A DNA stretch of 64,000 bases from Alphaproteobacteria bacterium UBA1301 (GCA_002307725.1 DBUB01000002.1:62001-126000); one strand, 5' to 3'. Counted from the first letter of the stretch, positions 9,384 to 20,848 are shown. The notes: generated from the sequence alone by a model not told the origin. A program made the numbers and translations.

Positions 9384-10685
9384 CTACTCTTCCGGCGTTT
9401 GTGTCGGTCCCGGTGGCACGAGCGTCGAGCACATATTGCTCACCGGCTGGTCGTGCATGACAGCCGCGACAAAGGCTGGAGAATCCGCTCGCGAGCGCGG
9501 AACAGCGCTGCCATGCGTGGCATGGGTATAATAATGCCATTGCACGGCGGTGCCGGCAGCACACATGGCCGAAACGAAGTTGTACTGCTTCGAGGTCTGC
9601 GCCATGACATCGGCCAAACCAGTACCGACGAAGACCGGCGTTTTGACGTGAACGCTGGGGAACTTACCCGTCTTGGCGGCGATGACTTCAAGGTCGTCGA
9701 TCGGGCGCTTGTAGAAGTCCGCCATGGTGATCTTCATGGCCTCGGCGTCCTTTACCAGATCACGGAAGCAGCGATGCTGCGCCTTCTGCAAGAGTGGCCA
9801 GCCCGCCTGCGAAACATAGTCTTCCGGCTTAATCTTCGCCGGATCGGTCGAGCGCACCGTGCCGAGGAAGAACAGCGCCTCAAAGGCGGTATTGCCGTAG
9901 TCTTTCGGAGCAGCGTAGAGCGGCGGCTCCTTTAGTTGCGGCGCGTTGCCGATAGCGGCGGTCTCGGCCACGATGCCCGTCGCGACCGTACCCTTGATCT
10001 TCAGTTCCGGCGCGTAGTCCGGCGCGATCAGCGCAGCCCCGATGGCGGCGCCAGAGCCTTGTGATTGGCCCATGGTGAGGACGGCGCGGCTGAGGTCCGA
10101 ATACTTGCCCTGCACCGCCCGGATGCTATCGAGTACCGACATGCCTTCCGGCCGGTATTGCAGATAAGGATGCGGCCCCGGCGTACCCAGACCCTGGTAA
10201 TCGGTGGCAACGATGGCATAGCCGTCCGCCAGCCAAGCATCGAGATATTTGCGATCACGCTCGGACCGCGGCGTGGCGGATGGTGCACAAACATCGGCAT
10301 ATCCCGTCGTGCCATGGGCCCATGCGATCAGCGGCCAACCGCCCTTTGGCGGTTTGCCCTTGGGGATATAGAGAGCCCCTGAGACCGTGATGGGTTTGGC
10401 GTCCGGCCACCCGGTCGAGCTATAGAGAATGCGGAGCGCCTTGCCGGCAGACGGCAGCGACATCTCGCGCGGCAAAGATTCGGTCCGCAACAAAACACCG
10501 GGCTTCTTCGGGATGGGCCCCGTCCAAGTATAAAAGGACGAAACGCCGCCATCGCCAGACCACGTCGCGTTCAACGATCCAGCGCCCGCCGGATCAATGC
10601 TGATCAAAGCGGCGACCGACAAAGCCAAAACCCAGCGCAATTGAGGGTGGTGTGGGCACAAAGTTTCCGATGCTCTTGTCGACAC
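9384..10685 (-). CDS. secreted alpha/beta hydrolase (secretory lipase-like)
   Basis: 433-aa exported hydrolase. An N-terminal hydrophobic segment (WVLALSVAALISIDPAGAG) acts as signal peptide. Core elements are the oxyanion strand WPLIAWAHGTTG near 118, nucleophile elbow GQSQG with Ser208, an acid in VFVGTGLADV, and a His in THATHGSA near the C-terminus. The architecture resembles the secretory lipase/LIP family and related esterases of Gram-negative bacteria. It ends 145 bp from the convergent LysR gene. Triglyceride versus other ester specificity cannot be told. Confidence 0.8.
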   Translation of the reverse strand: MSTRASETLCPHHPQLRWVLALSVAALISIDPAGAGSLNATWSGDGGVSSFYTWTGPIPKKPGVLLRTESLPREMSLPSAGKALRILYSSTGWPDAKPITVSGALYIPKGKPPKGGWPLIAWAHGTTGYADVCAPSATPRSERDRKYLDAWLADGYAIVATDYQGLGTPGPHPYLQYRPEGMSVLDSIRAVQGKYSDLSRAVLTMGQSQGSGAAIGAALIAPDYAPELKIKGTVATGIVAETAAIGNAPQLKEPPLYAAPKDYGNTAFEALFFLGTVRSTDPAKIKPEDYVSQAGWPLLQKAQHRCFRDLVKDAEAMKITMADFYKRPIDDLEVIAAKTGKFPSVHVKTPVFVGTGLADVMAQTSKQYNFVSAMCAAGTAVQWHYYTHATHGSAVPRSRADSPAFVAAVMHDQPVSNMCSTLVPPGPTQTPEE

Positions 10686-10808
10686 GTATTCGTTCTCCCC
10701 TCTATTTCGCCCGATAACCGGCTAAGGCAGCTTGGCAAACAGTCACCTGCGGAAAAATGTCTCTTTGGGTAAGTTTGCTTGCAGTAGCGTGCATATCAGC
10801 GACCGACA

Positions 10809-12593
10809 TCAGGCGTTCTTTTCGGTCAAGAAGGCTCGCCAGCCGCCAAAGGACGTGATGTTGCGCGCGCCTTCCAAGGCAAAAGGTTCGCAGAGAAAAC
10901 CGCAAACCTGCCGCCCGTCTTCGAGCATGATCTTGCCGATGCCAAGCGGTGCGGGAATCTTGGCCACAAAGGTGCCGAAAGCTTCGGGGGTCAGACGCCA
11001 GATTTCTCCTGCAATGGCACCCGCATCCTCTGCGGACATGCGAACAAGACCGGGTTTGGCCGGAGTCGTATTGGCCAAGGCATAAAGCTTGTAGTCCGGC
11101 GCGGTGCGGACGGTGACCACAAAGCGTGCCCGCAGGTCGGTCAACTCGCGATTGAGCGGCATGCCGGTCATATGGGCACCGACAACGAAGAGGTCGACCC
11201 CGGCGCCTGCGGGAGCGGCAATATTTGTCTCGGGCACCGGTGTGCGGGAACGCCCGCTGCCGCAGTCGGACGCGCCATGAAAATGTTGGGCCAAAAGAGT
11301 CAGTTGCGGCTCAACGAAAGCGGGCGCCAATAACGTAATGCCGAATGGCAAACCGTTTTTCCGGAATCCGGCCGGCACCGCGATGCCACAGGCATCGAGC
11401 AGATTGACCCAATTGGTGAAACGACCAAGATCGTTGTTGCGACGGATCGGATCGGACGCGATTTCGTCTACGGTGTAATGGACCGCCGCCGTTGGCAGCA
11501 GCATTACGTCCATTTTCTCCCATTCTACATCAGCGCGGCGGCGGCAGTCCGCCAAGCGGTATTGCCCTTTGAAGGCGTCGGCCGCTGTCAGTGACGCACC
11601 TTTGGCAATGATCTCGTGCACCGAGGGATCCATTTCCGCAGCATGACTGACGAGAAACTCGGTGATCGCGACCGTCCGCTCGGCCACCCAGGCGCCCTCA
11701 TAAAGCAAAGCGGCGGCTTGGCGAAACGGGGTGTAGTCAAACGACACACTTGTCCCTCCTAGAGCTTGCAACCGGGCGATCGCTGCCGCGTAAAGGACCG
11801 CCGCCTCTCCATCACCAAAAAAATCCTGGTCGGCAGACGACAAGACCCCGAAGCGAAAGTGTTCCGGCAACGGCGCAACGGCAGGCATCGGCCGGGCAAA
11901 CGGATCGGCCGGATCAAACACACCGGCGACATCTGCGACCGCTGCCGCATCAACTGCGGTGTTGGCGAAAATCGAAACGCAATCGAGGCTGCGGCAAGCC
12001 GGAACCACACCGCGCGCCGAAAGATGGCCGCGCGTCGGCTTCAACCCGACGATGTTGTTGAAGGCTGCCGGCACCCGTCCCGATCCGGCCGTGTCGGTCC
12101 CGAGCGCAAAAGCGACTTGGCCGGACGCCACTGCCACCGCGGAGCCGGAACTCGATCCACCGGAGACGTAGCGGGAATCAAACACGCAACGCGGCGCACC
12201 ATAAGGTGAACGGGTACCGACCAAACCCGTAGCGAACTGATCAAGATTGGTCTTGCCCATTAGGATGGCTCCGGCGGCAAGAAGCTGGGCCACCACGGGA
12301 GCGTCTTCTTGCGGGCGATAGGCATAAGACGGACAGCCCGCCGTGGTATCAAACCCTGTGCAATCGATGTTGTCCTTCACCGCGAAGGGGACGCCAAAGA
12401 GCGGCAAGGCGCGGGCTTGCGGATCGGCGTCAAGCGCCTCGGCGCGTGCCATCACCCGATTGCGCTCGGCGCGGCTGATCCAGACGGCCGGATCGGAAGC
12501 CGCCATCCGGCGCAATGCCTCGGTGACAATGTCGGCGACCTGCACACCGTCGCGATAAGCCGCCTTCAAGCCGGCTAGCGTGAACGCTTCCAT
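10809..12593 (-). CDS. atzF: allophanate hydrolase
   Basis: 594-aa cytosolic enzyme hydrolysing allophanate to CO2 and two ammonia, the last step of guanidine/urea carboxylase pathways. The N-terminal amidase-signature domain has the Ser-cisSer-Lys triad: Lys73 in FAVKDNID, Ser about 147 in SGGSSSGSA, Ser171 in TDTAGSGRVPA. A C-terminal domain (from about 450) with FVVGAHMTGMPLN is typical of full-length AtzF/DUR1,2 proteins. The start ATG shares one base with the stop codon of the carboxylase gene (TGATG), with GGAGAG upstream, so the two are translationally coupled. Last gene of the riboswitch-led operon. Confidence 0.92.
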   Translation of the reverse strand: MEAFTLAGLKAAYRDGVQVADIVTEALRRMAASDPAVWISRAERNRVMARAEALDADPQARALPLFGVPFAVKDNIDCTGFDTTAGCPSYAYRPQEDAPVVAQLLAAGAILMGKTNLDQFATGLVGTRSPYGAPRCVFDSRYVSGGSSSGSAVAVASGQVAFALGTDTAGSGRVPAAFNNIVGLKPTRGHLSARGVVPACRSLDCVSIFANTAVDAAAVADVAGVFDPADPFARPMPAVAPLPEHFRFGVLSSADQDFFGDGEAAVLYAAAIARLQALGGTSVSFDYTPFRQAAALLYEGAWVAERTVAITEFLVSHAAEMDPSVHEIIAKGASLTAADAFKGQYRLADCRRRADVEWEKMDVMLLPTAAVHYTVDEIASDPIRRNNDLGRFTNWVNLLDACGIAVPAGFRKNGLPFGITLLAPAFVEPQLTLLAQHFHGASDCGSGRSRTPVPETNIAAPAGAGVDLFVVGAHMTGMPLNRELTDLRARFVVTVRTAPDYKLYALANTTPAKPGLVRMSAEDAGAIAGEIWRLTPEAFGTFVAKIPAPLGIGKIMLEDGRQVCGFLCEPFALEGARNITSFGGWRAFLTEKNA

Positions 12594-15500
12594 CAATTCT
12601 CTCCAATCACAGCGAGCACCTGTCCGGCTTGCACGACTTGGCCGGACTGGCAACGCAATTGCCGCACACGCCCGCTACGTGGCGACGAAACGGAAATCTC
12701 CATCTTCATGGCTTCCATCACGACGAGCGTCTCTGCCGCCGCCACTGCGTCGCCGGCTGCGGCCTCAATTTTCCAAACCGAACCCGTCACCGGGGCAAAC
12801 ACGGGCGTGCAACCGTTCGGAATAGACTGTTCCGGTGCGGGTCCGGGCGGCTCTTCGGCAACGAAGCTGTCGTAACCCAATTCATGCCAGCGCCGGCGCT
12901 CGGCATCGAAAGCCTGCTGCTGGCGATTTTTGAAAGCCTCGATCGAAACGCGGTTCGCGGCCACACTGTCCTGATAACCGGCCAAGGTGAATTTGGCTGG
13001 TTCGATACGCAGCGGATAGGCGCCGTGGCGGAAGGCTTCGCGGGCGTCCAACAGTTCCTCTGCCGAAACCGGGAAAAAGCGGATCTGATCGAAGAACCGC
13101 AGGAGCCAGGGCTTCTCGAAACACGGCGTCCGGCGCCAGCGATTCCACATCTGGACGGTACGGCCGAACAGTTGGTAACCGCCGGGCCCTTCCATGCCAT
13201 AGACGCAGAGATAGGCGCCGCCGATGCCGACGGCATTTTCCGGTGTCCAAGTTCGCGCCGGATTGTATTTGGTCGTCACCAAGCGATGACGCGGATCGAG
13301 CGGCGTTGCTACCGGTGCGCCGAGATAGACATCGCCGAGACCCATTACCAGATAGGACGCATCGAAGATGATGCGCTTCACCTCGTCGATAGTCTCAAGG
13401 CCGTTAATGCGGCGGATGAACTCGATGTTGTCGGGACACCAAGGGGCGTCGGGGCGCACCAGTTCCTGGTATTTGCGCATCGCGAGCTGGACCTGCGGAT
13501 CGTTCCACGACAGAGGCAAATAGACGATACGGCTCTCGATCTCGATGGCATGAGGATCAGGCAACGTCCGCACCAGTTCGTCCACGGCATCCAGCAGCTC
13601 GGTTTCGCGCCAGATGGAGTCGTCGTAATGGATCTGTAGCGAGCGAATGCCTGGGGTTAAGTCGATCACGCCGGGAAGCTTCTGCACCCGGATCGCCTGC
13701 ATCAGCAGATGAATTTTGATACGACTGGCGAAATCGATCGCCATGGGCCCACATTCGACCAGGATGTTCTCACTGCCGGCGCGCCGGTAGACCGTATCGG
13801 GTTCACCGCAGCGCAAGACATCGCAGGCCGGACGCCGGGCCGTTGCAATTACCCTGCTCCCCGGCGTCTCGTTCCTATCAACGGTGTGAAACCGCACTTT
13901 GTTGCCAGGACGAAGCTGGCCGAGTTTCCACAAATCGTTCTTGGCCACGACAGCCGGGCAAACGAAACCGCCCAAACTGGGGCCATCTGGACCCAACAGG
14001 ATTGGCATGTCGCCCGTGAAATCAATGGCGCCCACGGCATAGGCATTGTCGTGAATGTTGGACGAATGCAGGCCAGCCTCGCCGCCGTCGGTTCGCGCCC
14101 AACGCGGAATGGGACCGATCAGCCTGACGCCGGTGCGGGCACTGTTGAAATGCACCTCGTATTCGCGCCCAAAAAGATCGGCAATGTCCTCCGGTGCGAA
14201 AAAATCCGGTGCGCCATGCGGGCCGTAAAGAACGGCAATATCCCAGTGGTCTGTCAGTTCCGGGATTTCGCCCGGCTTTGGCGGATGCGTTTCGGCCTGA
14301 TCCTGCGCCAATAACAGAGTCTGCCCCGCTTGCAACACGCCTGTGGCGTGCCCGCCAAACCCACCCAAAACGAAGGTGGCGCGCGAACCGAGGTAATGCG
14401 GCGCATCGAAGCCCCCCCGCACAGCCAGATAGGTGCGCAGGCCGGGCCCTTTGACGGCACCGAGGCTTAAGGTCTGTCCCGCTTTGACCGGTACCGCCTG
14501 CCAATAAGGCACCGGCTTGCCGTCCAACCGGGCCGTCATCGCTGCTCCACCCAGCGCCATCACGCCGTCCACACCAAACCGCAACGTGGGGCCGTCGAGC
14601 GTACATTCCAAGGTCGCGGCGTTTGTGCTGTTGCCGACGATCCGGTTGACGAGCCGATGCGAAACATCATCCATCGGGCCGGACGGCGGAACACCGACAT
14701 CCCAATAGCCGAGACGGCCGGGCCAATCCTGCACGCTGGTAAATGCGCCGGGCGCCATAACGTCGACGCCCAGAGGACGATAAGCCAAAGTTTGCAGGCT
14801 CGCCGTAACCGCCCTACCGGCGACAAACTCCGGCAATTCGATGGCTTGGCGCAGATAAGTGAGATTGGTCGCAATGCCCCAGATCGTCGTTGTGGCCAAT
14901 GCATGGCGGAGTTGGGCCAAGGCCGCGTCGCGGCTTTCGCCATGGACGACGATCTTGGCCAACATCGGATCATAGAGCGGCGTGATTTCCGTTCCGGTCT
15001 CGATCCAGCTCTCCACCCGCGCCTCGCGCGGCAGATCGAGGGCGGTAATCACACCTGATGAGGGCTGGAATGCCTTCGCCGGGTCCTCCGCATAGATGCG
15101 CGCTTCGACGGCCACGCCCCGTGGAATCAAGTTCTCTTGCGGCGGTAGAGCGAAATCTCCGGCCGCCAATTGCACCATCCATTCGACCAAATCGACACCG
15201 AACACGTCCTCAGTGACCGGATGCTCGACTTGCAGGCGTGTATTGACCTCCAAGAAGTAGAATTGACGGCGGTCAACGTCATAAACGAATTCCACGGTGC
15301 CGGTCGACGCATAGTGCACGTGACGGCCTAGGAGGCGCGCCGCCTGTTGAAGCTCTGTCCTTACAGGTGATGGCAAGTCAGGCGCAGGCGTTTCCTCGAC
15401 CACTTTCTGATTGCGCCGTTGCAGCGAGCAATCGCGCTCGCCGAGGGTGACCACGCCGCCCCTACCATCGCCGAAAATCTGCACTTCGATATGGCGCGCG

Positions 15501-16111
15501 CGGGCGACAAACCGCTCGATGTAGAGACGTGCATCACCGAAATTACCCGATGCCAATTGAGCCACGCTTGCATAGCACTTGCGCAAGTCCTCCGGCGATC
15601 GACACAGCTGCATCCCAATGCCGCCGCCCCCGGCGGTGCTCTTCAGCATCACCGGATAGCCAATCCGCTCCGCCTCGGCCAAAGCTTCATCCAGACCGGA
15701 TAGCAAACCGCTGCCGGGCAGCAGCGGCACGCCGCAGTCGCGTGCGATCTGGCGCGCAGCATGTTTGAGACCAAAGCTACGCAGATGCTCCGGTCTTGGG
15801 CCGATGAAAACGATGCCTTCCGCCGTCAGCCGCTCGGCAAAGGCGGCGTTCTCGGATAAAAATCCGTAGCCCGGATGCACCGCTTGGGCGCCCGTTTCCT
15901 TGGCGGCGGCGACGATCTTGTCAATATCGAGATAGGTCTCCGCAGCTCTGCCCGGACCAAGCTTGCAAAGACGGTCGGCCGCCCGCATCGGCGAGGTGAA
16001 GCGATCGGCATCGGACGCAATGCCCACCACCGCCACGCCTAGCCGGTGCAGGGTCCGGATGATACGCGCCGCTATCTCGCCGCGATTGGCGACCAGAACC
16101 GTATCAAACAT
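12593..16111 (-). CDS. urea carboxylase family enzyme, probably guanidine carboxylase
   Basis: 1172-aa biotin-dependent ATP-driven carboxylase. In order: biotin carboxylase (1-450, with MLKSTAGGGGIGMQ ATP-grasp and EVNTRLQVEHPVTE), KipA-like (AHS2) and KipI-like (AHS1) carboxyltransferase halves (about 470-1060), and a C-terminal biotinyl domain with VVMEAMKMEI and biotinylated Lys1136. Classical annotation is urea carboxylase. Enzymes encoded with two DUF1989 partners and a ykkC-type guanidine riboswitch have been shown to prefer guanidine, giving carboxyguanidine. Both marks are present here, so guanidine is the inferred physiological substrate. It begins three bases after the upstream DUF1989 gene. 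Confidence 0.9.
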   Translation of the reverse strand: MFDTVLVANRGEIAARIIRTLHRLGVAVVGIASDADRFTSPMRAADRLCKLGPGRAAETYLDIDKIVAAAKETGAQAVHPGYGFLSENAAFAERLTAEGIVFIGPRPEHLRSFGLKHAARQIARDCGVPLLPGSGLLSGLDEALAEAERIGYPVMLKSTAGGGGIGMQLCRSPEDLRKCYASVAQLASGNFGDARLYIERFVARARHIEVQIFGDGRGGVVTLGERDCSLQRRNQKVVEETPAPDLPSPVRTELQQAARLLGRHVHYASTGTVEFVYDVDRRQFYFLEVNTRLQVEHPVTEDVFGVDLVEWMVQLAAGDFALPPQENLIPRGVAVEARIYAEDPAKAFQPSSGVITALDLPREARVESWIETGTEITPLYDPMLAKIVVHGESRDAALAQLRHALATTTIWGIATNLTYLRQAIELPEFVAGRAVTASLQTLAYRPLGVDVMAPGAFTSVQDWPGRLGYWDVGVPPSGPMDDVSHRLVNRIVGNSTNAATLECTLDGPTLRFGVDGVMALGGAAMTARLDGKPVPYWQAVPVKAGQTLSLGAVKGPGLRTYLAVRGGFDAPHYLGSRATFVLGGFGGHATGVLQAGQTLLLAQDQAETHPPKPGEIPELTDHWDIAVLYGPHGAPDFFAPEDIADLFGREYEVHFNSARTGVRLIGPIPRWARTDGGEAGLHSSNIHDNAYAVGAIDFTGDMPILLGPDGPSLGGFVCPAVVAKNDLWKLGQLRPGNKVRFHTVDRNETPGSRVIATARRPACDVLRCGEPDTVYRRAGSENILVECGPMAIDFASRIKIHLLMQAIRVQKLPGVIDLTPGIRSLQIHYDDSIWRETELLDAVDELVRTLPDPHAIEIESRIVYLPLSWNDPQVQLAMRKYQELVRPDAPWCPDNIEFIRRINGLETIDEVKRIIFDASYLVMGLGDVYLGAPVATPLDPRHRLVTTKYNPARTWTPENAVGIGGAYLCVYGMEGPGGYQLFGRTVQMWNRWRRTPCFEKPWLLRFFDQIRFFPVSAEELLDAREAFRHGAYPLRIEPAKFTLAGYQDSVAANRVSIEAFKNRQQQAFDAERRRWHELGYDSFVAEEPPGPAPEQSIPNGCTPVFAPVTGSVWKIEAAAGDAVAAAETLVVMEAMKMEISVSSPRSGRVRQLRCQSGQVVQAGQVLAVIGEN

Positions 16112-16114
16112 GGA

Positions 16115-16762
16115 TCAGGTCGCAGCATCCCAAATGAGCACGCGGATCGGCGTCGGATTGAAGCCGTTGCAGGGATTGTTGACCTGCGGGCAGTTCGAGA
16201 TGAGGCACATCACGTCCATTTCCGCGCGAAGTTCGACATAATCGCCGGGCTTCGACATGCCGTCCACGATGGCGAGTTCGCCGTTGGGCAGTACCGGCAC
16301 ATTCATGAAAAAATTGATGTTGCTGACAATGTCGCGCTTATTCATCGCATATTTCGTCAGTTCGACCAGAAAGTTTTCGCGACAGGCGTGCATGTAGCGC
16401 GTCTGTTGACCGAACCGCACCGTATTGGCTTCGCAACTGCAGGCCCCGGCGGAGGTGTCGTGATCACCACTTGTGTCGGCGACAACGGTGGCCATCAGCC
16501 TGCCTTCGTTGGACAACAGCTTGGTGCCGGTCGTGACGTAGGCGGAGCCCTGTTCGGCCAAGGTGTCCTGGGCGCTGTAGCATTCGTCCGGCTTGCCGGC
16601 GCAATAGAACAGCGTGTCGACGGCTTGTTGGCCCTCCAGATCGACGATGCGGATGCACTGTCCTTTGCGGACCAAACCAGACCATGGCGAACGGGAGGGA
16701 ACCACTTGATCGTAGATGGCTTTGGCGGGATCGAGCACCGAGGTCGAAAGTTTGTTGGACAT
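16115..16762 (-). CDS. DUF1989 protein, carboxyguanidine deiminase subunit (urea carboxylase-associated protein)
   Basis: 215-aa DUF1989 (urea-carboxylase-associated) protein. Characterised homologues form the heteromeric carboxyguanidine deiminase CgdAB, which converts carboxyguanidine to allophanate plus ammonia. Visible conserved blocks are DLEGQQAVDTLFYCAG, GACSCEANTV, MHACRENFLVELTK, NINFFMNVPV and DYVELRAEMDVMCLISNCPQ, including the Cys/His/Glu-rich metal-site region. It lies between its partner (11 bp gap) and the carboxylase (3 bp gap). Which of the two is subunit A or B is not decided here. Confidence 0.88.
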   Translation of the reverse strand: MSNKLSTSVLDPAKAIYDQVVPSRSPWSGLVRKGQCIRIVDLEGQQAVDTLFYCAGKPDECYSAQDTLAEQGSAYVTTGTKLLSNEGRLMATVVADTSGDHDTSAGACSCEANTVRFGQQTRYMHACRENFLVELTKYAMNKRDIVSNINFFMNVPVLPNGELAIVDGMSKPGDYVELRAEMDVMCLISNCPQVNNPCNGFNPTPIRVLIWDAAT

Positions 16763-16773
16763 TACATTCCTCC

Positions 16774-17589
16774 TCAGTACTGGGCCAAATAGGTATCGGT
16801 GTTCTCGAAGGCCCGCTCGGCTTCCCCGGTAGCGGTGCGGCAGGGGTCATCTGCGGCAACCGCCGACGACTTCCAGATTTGGAAGCGAACAGGCTGCGCC
16901 TCTCGGGCCGGACTGAGAAAATGCGGGCAATTGGAAAGCGCTACGATCAAGTCCATCTCGGCGCGCAAATCAATGTAAGCGCCCGGCTGGACCGCATCGT
17001 CTTTCCACGCGAAGTGACCAGCGTCGTCCGTCACCACCGGCGCGAAAAAACTGACGCAGGGGCCGACATCGCGGACCGTCATGCCATGCTTGCCAGCAGC
17101 CAGAATGAAATTCTCGTGGCTGTTGCGGCGATAAACGTCGTTACCGTATTTGCGCGTGAAGGCCGCGCGTGTGGTCGCATTGGTAATCAGATCGTTGTAA
17201 CCGCAGGTGTCCTCGGTGATCGAAACGATCACCCGGCCCATGTCCGACAGCAAAAGGTGTCCGCGCGAGATGCGGGCCGTCCATTGCACTTTCACCGTAT
17301 CGCCAGGATTGAAGCGTTCGGACGTATCGCGGGCGTTCCAAAACAGGCCGGCAACGCCTTGCGTGGCCTGCTCGTTGATCAAACGGAGCGACTGGCCACG
17401 GGCAATACGGCCGGTCCAGTACCAGCCGGGCGGAATGACGTCTTCGAAAGCAACCTGTTCGGCCGCCAAAGTCTTAGGATTGCCGATCGGACGGGCCGAC
17501 GGGCAGGCCGCATTGGCCTTCTGGGCCTGAGATTTGAGGGCAAAATAGCGCTGGCGGTAGTCGTCTGGGGTCGGTTCTTTTGGGCTCAT
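16774..17589 (-). CDS. DUF1989 protein, carboxyguanidine deiminase subunit (urea carboxylase-associated protein)
   Basis: 271-aa second DUF1989 protein and first gene of the operon. Conserved blocks are GRIARGQSLRLINEQATQGV, DTCGYNDLITNATTRAAFTRK, NSHENFILAAGKHGM, SFFAPVVTDD and YIDLRAEMDLIVALSNCPHF. It is paralogous to the next gene and expected to form carboxyguanidine deiminase with it. Start 17589 (MSPKEP) is chosen because GGAG lies six bases upstream; this Shine-Dalgarno sits directly behind the second hairpin of the riboswitch. A TTG four codons earlier is in frame but overlaps the ribosome site. Confidence 0.87.
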   Translation of the reverse strand: MSPKEPTPDDYRQRYFALKSQAQKANAACPSARPIGNPKTLAAEQVAFEDVIPPGWYWTGRIARGQSLRLINEQATQGVAGLFWNARDTSERFNPGDTVKVQWTARISRGHLLLSDMGRVIVSITEDTCGYNDLITNATTRAAFTRKYGNDVYRRNSHENFILAAGKHGMTVRDVGPCVSFFAPVVTDDAGHFAWKDDAVQPGAYIDLRAEMDLIVALSNCPHFLSPAREAQPVRFQIWKSSAVAADDPCRTATGEAERAFENTDTYLAQY

Positions 17590-17604
17590 GGCCATCTCCA
17601 AACC

Positions 17605-17658
17605 AGGAGCCGGGTCGTCCCGGCGGATATGGAGTGCGTTCCGGGTCGTCCCGGAGCA
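17605..17658 (-). promoter_or_regulatory. guanidine-II (mini-ykkC) riboswitch
   Basis: On the minus strand two identical 14-nt hairpins CCGGGACGACCCGG (17654-17641 and 17623-17610) are separated by a 17-nt linker. Both have ACGA loops and each stem extends by one more pair. Two tandem stem-loops with ACGR tetraloops are the whole consensus of the guanidine-II riboswitch. The second hairpin is followed by CTCC, which can pair with the GGAG Shine-Dalgarno of the first DUF1989 gene ten bases later, consistent with translational control by ligand. The downstream genes are a guanidine degradation operon, which fits the class. Confidence 0.85.
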
Positions 17659-17755
17659 AGCTTCTTATTACGGCGGCAAAGCACCAATACCTGGAACCAG
17701 CCGGGCCGGAAGCCAACTTCAATCTACAACGAGGCGGGCCTGCTATAGTTGACAA

Positions 17756-18037
17756 TTACGGCCACTTCACTTGCCCTTCTTTGCAGCCTGAGTGTCGACT
17801 TTGCTGTTGGTGTACGACCCGGACTGTTCGGTGTGAAATTGCTTCCAAGTGACCTTGCCGGAACAGAACGCACGTCATTGCTTCATCACGTGAATACGAT
17901 TTCAGGGTGGGGGCAGTGTTCCGCGCGTAGTCACATGCCACGCCGTCCAGAAGCTCGTTCCGGCAGTCGCGAACGCCATCGCTGGTTACGGATTTGATCT
18001 TGCCATTCTCGAACGTTACGCCGAAATCGCGTGCCAT
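17756..18037 (-). CDS. hypothetical protein (doubtful)
   Basis: 93-codon frame in the 525-bp gap between the riboswitch and tspO, on the operon strand. Its composition is mixed and hydrophilic (FGVTFENGKIKSVTSD near the start, basic end). It has no signal peptide, no membrane segment and no family I recognise. It could be a real small gene or a remnant; listed because nothing else explains this stretch. Confidence 0.25.
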   Translation of the reverse strand: MARDFGVTFENGKIKSVTSDGVRDCRNELLDGVACDYARNTAPTLKSYSRDEAMTCVLFRQGHLEAISHRTVRVVHQQQSRHSGCKEGQVKWP

Positions 18038-18179
18038 CGTGCCGGGCTCATTGTCACCACGGTGGCGTGAGGCAGAAGACGGTAGGAAATTTTACGACCG
18101 GCACCACCGACGGGCCAATTCAGGTTCGGTACAAGCCGCCGCAAGGCGTAATCTCTCAAGCCACGACAGGGACAGCACC

Positions 18180-18671
18180 ATGACGCCCGATGCCACACCC
18201 AAGCCAAACCATAGCCTATTGGTTCTGTTTGGTTTTCTCGCCTTCACCCTGGCCGTTGGCTTTGTCGCCGGACAGGTGACCGCGCCCAATATTCCAAGCT
18301 GGTACAGCCACTTGGCCAAGCCGAGCTGCAACCCGCCGAACTGGGTTTTTGCGCCGGTCTGGACCGCGCTCTACGTCATGATCGCGGTGGCGGGTTGGCT
18401 GATATGGCGGAAAACCGGCTTTAAAAACCGGGCGCTGGGGATTTGGGGCACCCAATTGGCACTGAATTTCAATTGGTCGTTGATTTTTTTTGGCGGCCAC
18501 CAACTGGGCGGCGCACTTATCGATCTGATTGGGTTGTGGCTTACGATTGCCGCCGCGATCTCGGCGTTTTGGCGGATCGACCGCCGCGCTGCTTGGCTGT
18601 TTGTTCCCTACCTCGCCTGGGTCAGTTTCGCGGGGGTGCTTAACTTCTGGATCTGGCAGTTGAACGGCTAA
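18180..18671 (+). CDS. tspO: TspO/MBR family protein
   Basis: 163-aa five-helix membrane protein binding tetrapyrroles and cholesterol-like ligands; bacterial homologues act in porphyrin handling and oxygen/light or stress signalling. Hallmarks are NIPSWYSHLAKPSCNPPNWVF, the PVWTALYVMIAVAGWLIW helix, QLALNFNWSLIFF and a Trp-rich last helix (WVSFAGVLNFWIW). The start ATG follows AGGGACAG; the open frame continues upstream without a ribosome site. Single gene, not linked to porphyrin genes here. Confidence 0.92.
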   Translation: MTPDATPKPNHSLLVLFGFLAFTLAVGFVAGQVTAPNIPSWYSHLAKPSCNPPNWVFAPVWTALYVMIAVAGWLIWRKTGFKNRALGIWGTQLALNFNWSLIFFGGHQLGGALIDLIGLWLTIAAAISAFWRIDRRAAWLFVPYLAWVSFAGVLNFWIWQLNG

Positions 18672-18762
18672 ATCCTCAATTGTCGCCGCGAACGCTCCCT
18701 TAACCCTTTCCAAGTCCTGACGTTCATCCGCAAAATTACTGACCCGCAACCCCACTCACGAC

Positions 18763-18792
18763 CTTGCGAGGTCGCCCCCCCGTTCCTATATA
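18763..18792 (+). promoter_or_regulatory. RpoH (sigma-32) type heat-shock promoter of dnaKJ
   Basis: CTTG (18763-18766), 18-nt spacer, then CCTATATA (18785-18792), 125 bp before dnaK. This matches the alphaproteobacterial sigma-32 pattern of a CTTG -35 element and a C(C/T)TATNT -10 element, and dnaKJ is its typical target. Predicted from sequence only. Confidence 0.55.
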
Positions 18793-18916
18793 CCCCACAG
18801 ACCGCGGGGTGGGGTCGTTTCCGGCCCTGATCCGCTGTTGGTAAACGGGGCGGGCACTTTCCGGCGCTCTTTGTGAGGCCCAAGACCCGCTGCCCTTGAG
18901 GAAGGAAGACTGAGCC

Positions 18917-20836
<1,920 letters not shown>

Positions 20837-20848
20837 TCCCCGTTTGCT

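Noticed and set aside
17660..17760. Guanidine-I (large ykkC) aptamer upstream of the guanidine operon
   Set aside because: Fragments such as CTGGTTCC and TTCCGG recall parts of the consensus, but the invariant CTGGTCCGAGAG and AAAGCCCGGGAGA segments are absent. The two ACGA hairpins nearer the gene explain the control better.
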